A DNA stretch of 64,000 bases from Agrobacterium tumefaciens (lineage in GTDB: Bacteria > Pseudomonadota > Alphaproteobacteria > Rhizobiales > Rhizobiaceae). Of the stretch, positions 1-7,669 are shown one piece after another. The translations under genes and the position numbers were made by a program. The first letter of the stretch is position 1; every line of letters begins with the position of its first letter. The stretch lies in NCBI RefSeq assembly GCF_017726655.1, contig NZ_CP072308.1, forward strand, positions 2,492,001 to 2,556,000. The letters run 5' to 3'. Below the pieces are notes generated by a model that was not told the origin of the DNA, did not search any database, and saw only the letters and a program-made list of their open reading frames with translations.

Positions 1-62
1 CGCCAAGAGAGGTGATCGCCAATCCGGATGTCCAGCGCGTGTACATGGGGATCGAAGCATGA
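1..62 (+). CDS. Partial LivG-type ABC transporter ATP-binding protein (C-terminal end)
   Basis: Only the last 19 codons are present, ending with TGA at 60-62. The tail reads NPDVQRVYMGIEA, matching the conserved C-terminus of LivG-type ATPases of branched-chain amino acid (HAAT) importers, where an asparagine-proline followed by VxxxYLG closes the protein. The next gene starts inside this stop codon (ATGA overlap), as is usual for livG-livF pairs. The periplasmic binding protein is presumably upstream of the window. Confidence 0.75.
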   Translation, partial: PREVIANPDVQRVYMGIEA

Positions 63-793
63 TGACGACATTCGATCTTCTCTCCACCCGAAGTCTCAAT
101 GCCCGCTACGGGGACTTCCAGGCGCTTTTTTCCGTCGATTTCCGCATTGCCGAGGGAGAGGTCGTCGCCCTGATCGGCGCGAACGGGGCGGGTAAATCGA
201 CCTTCCTGCGCGCCCTTATGGGCCTTCTTCCCGTCGGTCGCGACATGGTGCTCTTTGAAGACCGCCCGGTCGGCGGCGGCGCGCCGCACCGCATGGTGCA
301 GCTCGGCATCGCCATAGTGCCGGAAGGGCGGCGGCTGTTTGCCGGCATGTCCGTCGAGGACAATCTGAAGGTCGCCGTCGACCATGCCCGAAAGACGGCC
401 GAAAAGACGTGGACGCTCGAGCGCATCTACAGGCTGTTTCCGATCCTTCAGGAAAGGCGAAGGACCCAGGTCGAGAAGCTGTCGGGCGGCCAGCAGCAGA
501 TGGTGGCCATCGGCCGGGCGCTTCTCGCCCAGCCGCGGCTTCTGCTTTGCGACGAGATATCGCTCGGGCTCGCGCCGAAGGTCATCCGCGAGATCTACGA
601 GGTGCTGCCGCAGATCGCCGCCACCGGCACGTCGATCGTGCTTGTGGAACAGGACGTGATGCTGGCCCAGCGCGCCTCCAATCGCCTCTACTGCATGCTC
701 GAAGGCCATATCACGCTCGAAAGCCTGTCGTCGAACGTTACCCGCGCGGATATCGCGCAAGCCTATTTTGGAGCCGGTCATGACGTGGCTTGA
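59..793 (+). CDS. LivF-type ABC transporter ATP-binding protein
   Basis: A 244-residue nucleotide-binding subunit of a HAAT-family importer working on the cytoplasmic face of the membrane. The Walker A motif GANGAGKST lies at residues 40-48, the ABC signature LSGGQQQM near residue 143, and the Walker B region LLLCDEIS follows. The switch region is LVEQD, with glutamine in place of the usual histidine, as in LivF proteins. The length is normal for LivF (about 235-245). ATG at 59 overlaps the upstream stop; ATG at 62 is an alternative start. The permease gene begins before this gene ends, so translation is probably coupled. The substrate is not shown: these importers carry branched-chain amino acids, amides, urea or aromatic acids. 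Confidence 0.9.
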   Translation: MMTTFDLLSTRSLNARYGDFQALFSVDFRIAEGEVVALIGANGAGKSTFLRALMGLLPVGRDMVLFEDRPVGGGAPHRMVQLGIAIVPEGRRLFAGMSVEDNLKVAVDHARKTAEKTWTLERIYRLFPILQERRRTQVEKLSGGQQQMVAIGRALLAQPRLLLCDEISLGLAPKVIREIYEVLPQIAATGTSIVLVEQDVMLAQRASNRLYCMLEGHITLESLSSNVTRADIAQAYFGAGHDVA

Positions 794-1637
794 CGCATTG
801 ATACAGGGTGTTCTGCTCGGCGGAATGTATGCGCAATACGCGCTCGGCATGGCGCTGATGTTCGGCGTCATGCGGATCGTCAATATCGCCCATGGCGACC
901 TCGTCGTCCTGCTCGCGCTGATCGGCATATCGGCCTCCGTCGCCTTCGGCGTCGGGCCCTTGCCGCTTGTTCTGCTGCTCGTACCGCTGGCGGCAGTCAT
1001 CGGCTGGGGCCTGCAGAAATTCGTGCTCAACAAGGTGGTCGCGGCGGATTCCCTGCCTTCCCTGATCGCCACCTTCGGCGTCTCGATCGCGCTTCAGAAC
1101 CTGATGCTCGAAATCTGGTCGGCCGATACGCGCTCGATGAGCGGCGGCGGCATCGAGGCGGCGTCGGTCGATATCGGCGGCATCTATATCGGGCTTCTGC
1201 CGGTGATGATCCTGATCGCGGCGACGCTGCTGACGCTTGGGCTCGACCTGACCATGCGCCGCACCCGTTTCGGCCGGGCCTTGCGCGCCGCCGCCGCCGA
1301 CACGGAAGCCGCGGCCATGACCGGCGTGAACCCGCGCGTCGTCTACGCTTATGCGACAGCGATCGCGGTCGGCATTCTCGGCCTTTCGGGCGTCTTCTTC
1401 GCGCTGCGCGCCACCGTCTCGCCGGCCGACGGTCCGGCCCAGCTGATCTATGCCTTCGAGGCGGTGATCATCGGCGGCATGGGCTCGATCTGGGGCGGCT
1501 TTGTCGGTTCCATGGTTCTCGGCATCGCGCAGGCCATCGGTTTCCGCATCGATCCCGGCTTCGGAACGCTGGCCGGCCATCTCGTTTTCCTCACCGTGCT
1601 GGCCACCCGTCCGCAGGGCCTGATGAGCAAAGGTTGA
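780..1637 (+). CDS. LivH-type ABC transporter permease
   Basis: A 285-residue inner-membrane permease of the HAAT family, strongly hydrophobic with about eight predicted membrane segments. LivH signatures are visible: the N-terminal LIQGVLLGGMYAQYALG, VNIAHGD near residue 38, and the late GGMGSIWGGFVGS segment. I chose ATG 780, which overlaps the end of the ATPase gene; an in-frame ATG at 768 would lengthen the overlap and adds nothing LivH-like. It pairs with the LivM-type permease that starts 4 nt downstream. Confidence 0.88.
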   Translation: MTWLDALIQGVLLGGMYAQYALGMALMFGVMRIVNIAHGDLVVLLALIGISASVAFGVGPLPLVLLLVPLAAVIGWGLQKFVLNKVVAADSLPSLIATFGVSIALQNLMLEIWSADTRSMSGGGIEAASVDIGGIYIGLLPVMILIAATLLTLGLDLTMRRTRFGRALRAAAADTEAAAMTGVNPRVVYAYATAIAVGILGLSGVFFALRATVSPADGPAQLIYAFEAVIIGGMGSIWGGFVGSMVLGIAQAIGFRIDPGFGTLAGHLVFLTVLATRPQGLMSKG

Positions 1638-1641
1638 ACCC

Positions 1642-2709
1642 ATGACACTGGCAAACCCCGTCCCTCCGGCCGATGCCGGACCGTTTGCGGCCGAACCGGC
1701 CCATGTCGTTATCCGTCACACTGGGTCCAGCCGCGTTGCCGCGGCTGTCTCTCTCCTCATCCTGGCCGCCATGGTCTCGATGCCCTGGTGGGGGCAACCC
1801 GGTCATATGCGCTGGGTGGTGGAGTTTTCCGTCTACCTGGCCATTGCCCAGATGTGGAACCTGCTTGCCGGATATGCGGGGCTTGTCTCCGTCGGTCAGC
1901 AGGCCTTTATCGGCGTGGCGGGCTATGCGATGTTCGTGCTGGCTTCGAATTTCGGCATCAATCCGTTTCTGGCGGTCTGGGTCGGCATTTTCGTCTCGGG
2001 TCTTCTGGCGCTTCCTACCTATGCGCTGCTGCACCGTCTCGACGGTCCTTATTTCGCCATCGGCACCTGGGTGGTGGCGGAAGCGGTAAAGCTCGTCGTG
2101 TTGAACATCGACTATGTCAACGCAGGCTCGGGCATGACGCTTCGCGTCATGAGCCAATATTCCCTGCATCAGCGGCAAGTCGGACTGATGTGGCTTTGCG
2201 CCGCGATGCTTCTGGTGACGGTCGGCGGCAGCTATTGGCTGCTGCGCTCGCGCCACGGCCTTGCCCTGACGGCGATGCGCGACAATCCGGTCGCCGCCGA
2301 AAGCCAGGGGGTGAACGTCAAGCGGCTGCGCTTCCTGATCTTCGTGGCCGCGGCGATGGGCACGGGGCTTGCCGGCGCCGTCTACTACATGGCGCAGCTG
2401 CGCATCACGCCGGCGGCCGGCTTTAATCCGAGTTGGGCCAATATCGCCATCTTCATCGTCATGGTCGGCGGTGTGGGGACCATTGAAGGCGTTCTCGTCG
2501 GCGCGCTGATCTATTTCGTCGCCGATCGCTTCTTTGCGCAATACGGCGCGGTCTACATGGTGGTGCTCGGTCTCATGACCCTCCTGACCGCCCTTTATGC
2601 GCGCCAAGGCATCTGGGGGCTGATCTCGAGCCGCATCCACGTTCCCCTCTTCCCAGTGGGCCGAAAGCTGGTCGTCTCAAGCACCGTTACGAAAGGATCG
2701 CATCCATGA
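1642..2709 (+). CDS. LivM-type ABC transporter permease
   Basis: A 355-residue inner-membrane permease, the second channel half of the HAAT importer. After a hydrophilic N-terminal stretch of about 30 residues come multiple membrane segments. LivM hallmarks include WNLLAGYAGLVSVGQQAF, the cytoplasmic coupling region TAMRDNPVAAESQGVNV, and GGVGTIEGVLVGA near the C-terminus. The TGA stop overlaps the ATG of the following dehydrogenase, so that enzyme is translationally coupled to the transporter and may act on the imported compound. Confidence 0.88.
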   Translation: MTLANPVPPADAGPFAAEPAHVVIRHTGSSRVAAAVSLLILAAMVSMPWWGQPGHMRWVVEFSVYLAIAQMWNLLAGYAGLVSVGQQAFIGVAGYAMFVLASNFGINPFLAVWVGIFVSGLLALPTYALLHRLDGPYFAIGTWVVAEAVKLVVLNIDYVNAGSGMTLRVMSQYSLHQRQVGLMWLCAAMLLVTVGGSYWLLRSRHGLALTAMRDNPVAAESQGVNVKRLRFLIFVAAAMGTGLAGAVYYMAQLRITPAAGFNPSWANIAIFIVMVGGVGTIEGVLVGALIYFVADRFFAQYGAVYMVVLGLMTLLTALYARQGIWGLISSRIHVPLFPVGRKLVVSSTVTKGSHP

Positions 2710-3716
2710 AAGCCGCGCTTTTCGACCGGATCGGGGCGCCGCTTGTCGTCGGCGATGTCGATGATCCGAAACCGCAACGGGGACAATTATTGCTCAAGGT
2801 CTGCCGATGCGGCATCTGCGGCAGCGATCTCCACATGACCGCCGAGGAGGTGTTCGGGGTTCGAAAGGGCGACGTGCTCGGTCACGAGTTTTCCGGGGAA
2901 GTCGTGGAGATCGGCGGGGAGACAGGTGGCCTTAAGGTCGGCGATCATGTCAGCGTCGCGCCGATGCGCGGATGCGGACATTGCCCATCGTGTCTGCGCG
3001 GCGAACCGGCCTGGTGCGAAAAAATGACGCTGATCGGCGGCGGCTATGCCCAATATGCCGCTGTCGATGCCTTTCAATGCCGGCGCCTGCCCTGGGGCAT
3101 TTCTCCCGCCGACGGCGCGCTCGCCGAGCCGCTTGCCGTCGCCTTGCACGGCATCACGCAGTCCGGCCTGAAACCCGGCGACACCGTCCTCATTGTCGGC
3201 GCGGGCGCCATCGGCCTTGCCGTCGCCTTCTGGGCGCGACGGCAAGGCGCGCGAAAGGTCGTGCTGGCGGATCTTTCGGATTTGCAGGCGCAGCGGGCCA
3301 TGGCTCTCGGAGCAACCGGTTTCGTCGTCTCGGACGACGACATCGCCGTCCAGGCAGCGGCGGCCTGCGACGGACGGCCCGATATCGTGTTCGAATGCGT
3401 GGGGCGGCCGGGCATGATCGATCACTGCATTTCACTGGTGCGGCCGCGCGGCAAGATCGTGGTCCTGGGGCTCTGCACGGCTGTCGACCACATGGACTCC
3501 TTCCGGGCGATTTCGAAGGAAGTGACGATCGTCATGTCGGTGTTTTTCAACATGCACGAATTCGCAACCGCGATCGATGCCCTCGATTCCGGACGCTTTA
3601 CGCCGCAGAACCTGATTTCCGACGTCGTGGGCCTCGGCGACATGCCTATGGCATTCGAGGCGCTGCGAAAGCGAACGACGCAATGCAAGGTGTTGATCGA
3701 TCCGTTCGGCGAATGA
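2706..3716 (+). CDS. Zinc-dependent alcohol/polyol dehydrogenase (MDR family)
   Basis: A 336-residue medium-chain dehydrogenase oxidising an alcohol or polyol with NAD(P). The catalytic zinc site is visible as CGICGSDLH (Cys-38) and GHE (His-60, Glu-61). The structural zinc cysteines are Cys-90, Cys-93, Cys-96 and Cys-104. A Rossmann motif GAGAIGLAV binds the nucleotide. The sequence resembles the threonine/sorbitol dehydrogenase branch, but the substrate cannot be read from it. It is the last gene of the transporter operon (ATGA overlap), suggesting that it handles the imported ligand. No strong terminator follows; only a weak stem (TGAGCC/GGCTCA, 3714-3734) was seen. Confidence 0.85.
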   Translation: MKAALFDRIGAPLVVGDVDDPKPQRGQLLLKVCRCGICGSDLHMTAEEVFGVRKGDVLGHEFSGEVVEIGGETGGLKVGDHVSVAPMRGCGHCPSCLRGEPAWCEKMTLIGGGYAQYAAVDAFQCRRLPWGISPADGALAEPLAVALHGITQSGLKPGDTVLIVGAGAIGLAVAFWARRQGARKVVLADLSDLQAQRAMALGATGFVVSDDDIAVQAAAACDGRPDIVFECVGRPGMIDHCISLVRPRGKIVVLGLCTAVDHMDSFRAISKEVTIVMSVFFNMHEFATAIDALDSGRFTPQNLISDVVGLGDMPMAFEALRKRTTQCKVLIDPFGE

Positions 3717-3806
3717 GCCTATAGAGGTGGCTCAGGAAATCTGTACAGCTACAATAAGTGGAGCTTCTACCTGAGATCGGCTTAGATGCCGGGAACAGGA
3801 GGTGCC

Positions 3807-4120
3807 ATGACGTAAGGACCGCGCCGGAACACAGTACGGCTTTCAAGGCGAAGGTGGCGTTTGCTGCCATCAAAGGTGCACAGACGATGGTAGAATTGTA
3901 TCAGCAGTTCTACGTTCGCGCCCACTCGGACAAACAGTGGAAAGACCAGCTCTTTGAAGGGGGCGACAGGCGTATTTGGAGATGAAACCAGCCGAACCGG
4001 CAGAACCGATCGGCGATGTCAAAACGCTTCACGCCAAGATCGGCGAACTGACACTGGAAGCGATTTTTTGCACGGCTTAACAGGCGAAATGCTGGTGAAG
4101 CTGCTGGACATGTAAGTCGG
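3807..4120 (+). pseudogene. Remnant of IS3-family transposase OrfA
   Basis: Translated fragments match the OrfA helix-turn-helix protein of IS3-family elements: AFKAKVAFAAIKGAQTMVEL followed by YQQF, a damaged WK-QL-EG segment, then DVKTLHAKIGELTLE and, one base shifted, DFLHGL. At least two frameshifts and an early stop directly after the ATG at 3807 break the frame. GGAGG precedes the ATG as in intact elements. No intact OrfB was recognised downstream, and no clear terminal inverted repeats were found. This is an old relic and not an active element. Confidence 0.6.
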
Positions 4121-5039
4121 CGGCATCCGAATAAGGCCATGTATGTAGGTCGGCCGTTCTGGGGTGTTGGGCGAATGCAGCCAGACCATGGCAGTGGCAT
4201 CGACTTGCAGGACGCAAGGGAAAAAGACTGCGACCGGCGGCCTCACAAATATGCTGACGTCCAGCCTATCAGTTTGGCGCATCGGCTGGGGCACGAATAC
4301 CGATCCCGCATCAAACCCTTGACGCAGAAATGGTTCAGGGTCCCGGTCGGAATGAACGCGACGACCCCGTCGGACAAGGGTTGAAACGGCTTTGCTCAAG
4401 CCCCAAGGGAAAGCATCCGGCCACGCTTGCGATTGCCCATAAGTAGCTAACTCGTTAACGAAAAGCTCTCGCTAAAATCTTGAATCGAGAGAATTACTTG
4501 TGATTCTGTGCCGAGCACCTGACTCTTTTTAGGCGGTGCTTTCTGCCTGTTTGAGACGACGTCGATGGCTGATAATGATGGCCATTGGAGTAAGCAGGAA
4601 ATTGACGCAAGGGCTTTCAAGGATGCACGCCTGAATGGCGAGTGCCACGGTCAACGTGAGTAACACAGTCGTTGGGGTGGCGCCGCTGATTTCGATCAGG
4701 AGGCCTTGTTTCCCGACCTTCTTTTCCGTGTTGTGGCACCGTTTCTCGGATCATAGAACTTGAGATCGCGATGTCTCGAACCGTCGGCAGATTGGTTTCC
4801 CTTTCCCTGAGCACGGGCACCGAGCGAGCCTGCACAAAGATGGCGTCTTAGACGCCGAGTTCGGGCGGAATGCGCAAATCGGAGGCATCATGTTGAGCAG
4901 GCGGCGGTGCAGCCAAGCAGCTGTCGGGAGTCGAGGTGCCGCGGATAGTGGCCGCTACACCAAATACCTTCCGGCGAAGCGAGCCGATCAAAGCACAATA
5001 AGTTCGGTACCCTTAGAGAGGCAACTGTAGTGCCTTTTC
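4121..5039. other. Gene-free region with insertion-sequence debris
   Basis: About 0.9 kb lies between the OrfA relic and the SGNH hydrolase gene with no convincing gene. Open frames are short, lack ribosome binding sites and match no family I recognise. One fragment at 4565-4650 looks like a transposase N-terminus and is listed separately. The rest is probably further decayed mobile-element sequence. Confidence 0.5.
4565..4650 (+). pseudogene. Possible N-terminal fragment of an IS4/Tn5-type transposase
   Basis: The first 24 codons from ATG 4565 read like the DNA-binding N-terminus of IS4/Tn5-like transposases, which typically have W-x3-E followed by AF-x-D-x-RL; here HWSKQEIDARAFKDARL. The frame stops soon after, and no transposase catalytic core follows. 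The match is short, so the assignment is tentative. Confidence 0.35.
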
Positions 5040-5666
5040 TCAGTTCAACAGACCCGACGCGTTTCTAAACGCTTCCGACCAGACCGCGTAGCCTGCTGCG
5101 TTGAGGTGGACCAGATCGGGTAGGTAACAACGGAACATCGGCAGGCCATTCTCACCAAGGAGGCCGGCGTTTGGATCACACCATGTGGTGCGGTCGCGGC
5201 TCTCGCACCAGTCGCGCGCCATCTGATTGAAAAGATCGAATTCGTGTCGATAAATCCAGCGCGCCGGACTGGGCTTGATGGCTAGGACAAACACCTCCGC
5301 CTGCGGAAGGGTGCGAGAGATGCCGTCCCGTAAATCCTGCAGGTGCCGAAGCGTGGTCCCGGCCTTGAGGCCGTCGCTGGCAATGTCGTTCTCGCCGAAA
5401 TAAAGCACCACCTTGCCGGGCCTCAAGGGAACCAGCAACTGGTGCAGATAATGGCTGGCGGAGAGGTAGGTGCCGCCGCCAAATCCCAGATTGACGATAT
5501 CCAGCGAGCCGAGATCTTCGGTCACCGAGCTCCAGATCCGAAATGAAGATGACCCATAAAAGGCGATCGGATTGGTTGGAACGCCGATGCGCTGAAGGCG
5601 GGCAAGGACGGCAAGGACATCGTTTTCGTGACGGCTGGTGCCGATATTGACCGGAAAGTCGTACAT
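5040..5666 (-). CDS. SGNH/GDSL-type hydrolase
   Basis: A 208-residue protein with all SGNH hydrolase blocks: FYGSSSFRIW (nucleophile probably Ser-40 in block I), NLGFGGGT (block II glycine), FGENDI (block III asparagine) and DLVHLNAAGY (block V Asp-x-x-His). Such enzymes remove acyl or acetyl esters, often from carbohydrates. I chose ATG 5666 because AGGA sits 8 nt upstream; an in-frame ATG at 5708 gives an N-terminal extension without family similarity. No signal peptide is evident, so a cytoplasmic deacetylase is plausible. It lies 67 nt downstream of dgoK on the same strand and is probably co-transcribed with it. Confidence 0.8.
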   Translation of the reverse strand: MYDFPVNIGTSRHENDVLAVLARLQRIGVPTNPIAFYGSSSFRIWSSVTEDLGSLDIVNLGFGGGTYLSASHYLHQLLVPLRPGKVVLYFGENDIASDGLKAGTTLRHLQDLRDGISRTLPQAEVFVLAIKPSPARWIYRHEFDLFNQMARDWCESRDRTTWCDPNAGLLGENGLPMFRCYLPDLVHLNAAGYAVWSEAFRNASGLLN

Positions 5667-5733
5667 GATTGGTCCTGAAAAATTCTGTTGGAAGCAGGAT
5701 GCCGTCATTTAGGCGCCCCGCGATCGGCAAGGG

Positions 5734-6645
5734 TCACGGAAGGGCGTGCTGCAGCACAGTCAGGGCACCTTTTGTAAGGGCGTCATCCGCCCCCACGGAT
5801 GTCTTGAGACCGAACACCTCTGCGGCAACCAGATAGAGATCGTTCAGGCCGTCATTGCCGACGATAGCGGCTTCGTCTCCCTCCGCATACCATCCGGCCT
5901 CGCGGGCCTGCCGAAACTCCTGCCCGATGACCAGTCCGCGCACAAAGGAGCGCAACTGATCCGGTGAAAGCCGGCCGGCAAGCCCGCCGGTTCGCGCTGA
6001 AAACATGAGCGACAGCATGGCAGCGGATCGTTTTGCCTCTTTCAGACCCCAGAGATAGGCCTCTGGATCATCGACCGGCGGCTGCGTGGAGCCACGCGCG
6101 ATGAAGGAATGATTGATGAGCAGGTTGAAGATTTCACCGGTCACGAATGTCTGAAAACCGTCGATCCGCCGTGCCTTCACCCGCGCCCATTTGCTATGGG
6201 TTCCGGGGATGATGAGGGTAGCGTCTTCACCAAGGCCGTGGCCGACGATCTGGGTTTCCTCACCGCGCATCACGTCCGGAAAGGGCTGGCGGGCAGGATC
6301 GTTGAGACCCGGCAGGAAGACGAGGTCGGAGCCGTTCGGCAGCGACCTGCGCACCGTGCCGGCGGCAAGTTCCGCCGGGCCTGCCGGGCACGGCACATAA
6401 GCGACTTCGACCCAGCCGTTGCGGCTGGTAATCATGCCGAGCGCGGCGACGGGCAATGCCCCCTGGCGTGAAAACCAGGGTGCAAGCGCAGCCATCAACG
6501 CCGCCTCGTGTTCACCCTTGGCGAGGCTCGCAATACCGTCGGCGGTTTCAAGATGATCGAGCTCTTCGCCTTCTTCGCCAACGAGCGCCGCCCTCAGCGA
6601 TGTCGTTCCCCAATCGACGATAATCGAGTTCGCCGCTGCTGCCAT
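5734..6645 (-). CDS. dgoK: 2-dehydro-3-deoxygalactonokinase
   Basis: A 303-residue sugar-acid kinase that phosphorylates 2-keto-3-deoxygalactonate with ATP in the De Ley-Doudoroff route. The family signatures are the N-terminal IIVDWGTTSLRAALV, DVMRGEETQI in the middle, and IPGTHSKWARV followed by TFVTGEIFNLL. ATG 6645 is preceded by GAGGAGG at a suitable distance; upstream ATGs at 6669 and 6711 have no such site. It is divergent from the aldolase/dehydratase/transporter operon, sharing a 112-nt intergenic region with a perfect palindrome. No KDPGal aldolase (dgoA) lies in the window; cleavage could be done elsewhere. Confidence 0.85.
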   Translation of the reverse strand: MAAAANSIIVDWGTTSLRAALVGEEGEELDHLETADGIASLAKGEHEAALMAALAPWFSRQGALPVAALGMITSRNGWVEVAYVPCPAGPAELAAGTVRRSLPNGSDLVFLPGLNDPARQPFPDVMRGEETQIVGHGLGEDATLIIPGTHSKWARVKARRIDGFQTFVTGEIFNLLINHSFIARGSTQPPVDDPEAYLWGLKEAKRSAAMLSLMFSARTGGLAGRLSPDQLRSFVRGLVIGQEFRQAREAGWYAEGDEAAIVGNDGLNDLYLVAAEVFGLKTSVGADDALTKGALTVLQHALP

Positions 6646-6725
6646 GTCTTGAACCTCCTCGTTCATTTCATCTTGGGGCTTGTCATAAGTCGCAAGTCTA
6701 TGTAGTGTCAATTAGTGAATTCAAG

Positions 6726-6742
6726 GTATCAAAATATGATAC
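6726..6742. promoter_or_regulatory. Palindromic operator candidate between dgoK and the sugar-acid operon
   Basis: GTATCA-AAATA-TGATAC is a perfect 6-bp inverted repeat with a 5-nt spacer. It lies 15 nt upstream of the aldolase start codon and within the divergent promoter region. The IclR-SMP30 fusion regulator encoded at 14028 in the same operon is the obvious candidate to bind it. Confidence 0.5.
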
Positions 6743-6757
6743 TAAATCAGGAGGAGA

Positions 6758-7669
6758 ATGATGATGGCTGGCCTCAAGGGGATTCTGCCTGTTTTGCCCA
6801 CGCCGTTCCTGGCGGATGGCGGCATTGACGAAACGGGCATGAAGCGGCTGGTGGTCTTTGCGCTCGACAAGGGCGTGGATGGTGTCGTGTTTCCCGGTTT
6901 CGCCAGCGAAGTTGAGGCTTTGAATGCCGCCGAACGCGCGACGTTGCTGAAGATCGTCGTCGATGCGGTGGCAGGTCGGGTGCCGGTTGTGGCGGGTGCC
7001 AGCGCTGCCGACTGGCGTGAGGTGGTCGAGCATGGGCGGGCGGCATCGGCGCTTGGCATTCGCCACCTGATGGTGCAGCCGCCGAAATCGGTCGGCACGG
7101 ATGCGCCAGCGCTGATCGAATTCCTCGGCAGGATCGTCGAGGCGCTGCCCGCGGTTGAAATCATCCTGCAGAACGCGCCTGCGCCGCGCGGCTCCGACCT
7201 CTCGCCCCAGGCGATCGTGGAAATCGTGCGAGCGTTGCCGCAGGTGGCCTATGTCAAGGAAGAGACCCTTCCGGCCGGCCCGGCCATCAGCTACATCATC
7301 GCCCATGCGCCTTCGACGCTGAAGGGCGTCATCGGTGGCGGCGGTGCACGTTACATTCTCGACGAATATGCCCGAGGCGCTACGGCGGCCATGCCAGCGC
7401 TGGAGATCGCCGAGGAACATGTGGCCATCGACCGGGCGCTTGTTGCCGGGCGGCAGGAGGAGGCTCGCCGGATTTATGTCCGCACATTGCCGCTTCTGGT
7501 GTTGCAGGCGGTCTATCGCATGCGGCTGACCAAATATGTGCTCGCCCGCCGCGGCGTGATCGAAGGCATCGGCGTGCGCGCGCCGACACCTGAGCTTGAT
7601 GCGGCGGCCATTGCCGATATCGATGCCAATCTGGTCGAGCTTGGCCTTGTTGCCGCGGAGGCCGCATGA
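6758..7669 (+). CDS. DapA/N-acetylneuraminate lyase family aldolase
   Basis: A 303-residue class I aldolase-fold protein. Family marks are GILPVLPTPF at the N-terminus, GFASEVEALNAAER (the GTTGE-like substrate loop) and AYVKEET with the likely Schiff-base Lys-167. The usual catalytic Tyr of the YN-x-P motif is replaced: the sequence reads LQNAPAPRG, so Gln-138 takes its place. Members with this change exist, but their substrates vary. In this operon a role in cleaving or dehydrating a 2-keto-3-deoxy sugar acid is likely. AGGAGG precedes three consecutive ATGs (6758, 6761, 6764), any of which could be the start. The stop overlaps the next ATG. Confidence 0.82.
   Translation: MMMAGLKGILPVLPTPFLADGGIDETGMKRLVVFALDKGVDGVVFPGFASEVEALNAAERATLLKIVVDAVAGRVPVVAGASAADWREVVEHGRAASALGIRHLMVQPPKSVGTDAPALIEFLGRIVEALPAVEIILQNAPAPRGSDLSPQAIVEIVRALPQVAYVKEETLPAGPAISYIIAHAPSTLKGVIGGGGARYILDEYARGATAAMPALEIAEEHVAIDRALVAGRQEEARRIYVRTLPLLVLQAVYRMRLTKYVLARRGVIEGIGVRAPTPELDAAAIADIDANLVELGLVAAEAA

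Noticed and set aside
738..2640. Long minus-strand frames opposite the two LIV-type permease genes
   Set aside because: Composition is that of antisense shadows; the plus-strand genes are unambiguous.
3714..3734. Terminator after the first zinc dehydrogenase
   Set aside because: The stem is only 6 bp with a 9-nt loop and no T run.
4019..4399. Minus-strand 126-codon and plus-strand 81-codon frames in the IS debris
   Set aside because: No similarity to any family I know and no ribosome binding sites; more likely chance frames in decayed DNA.
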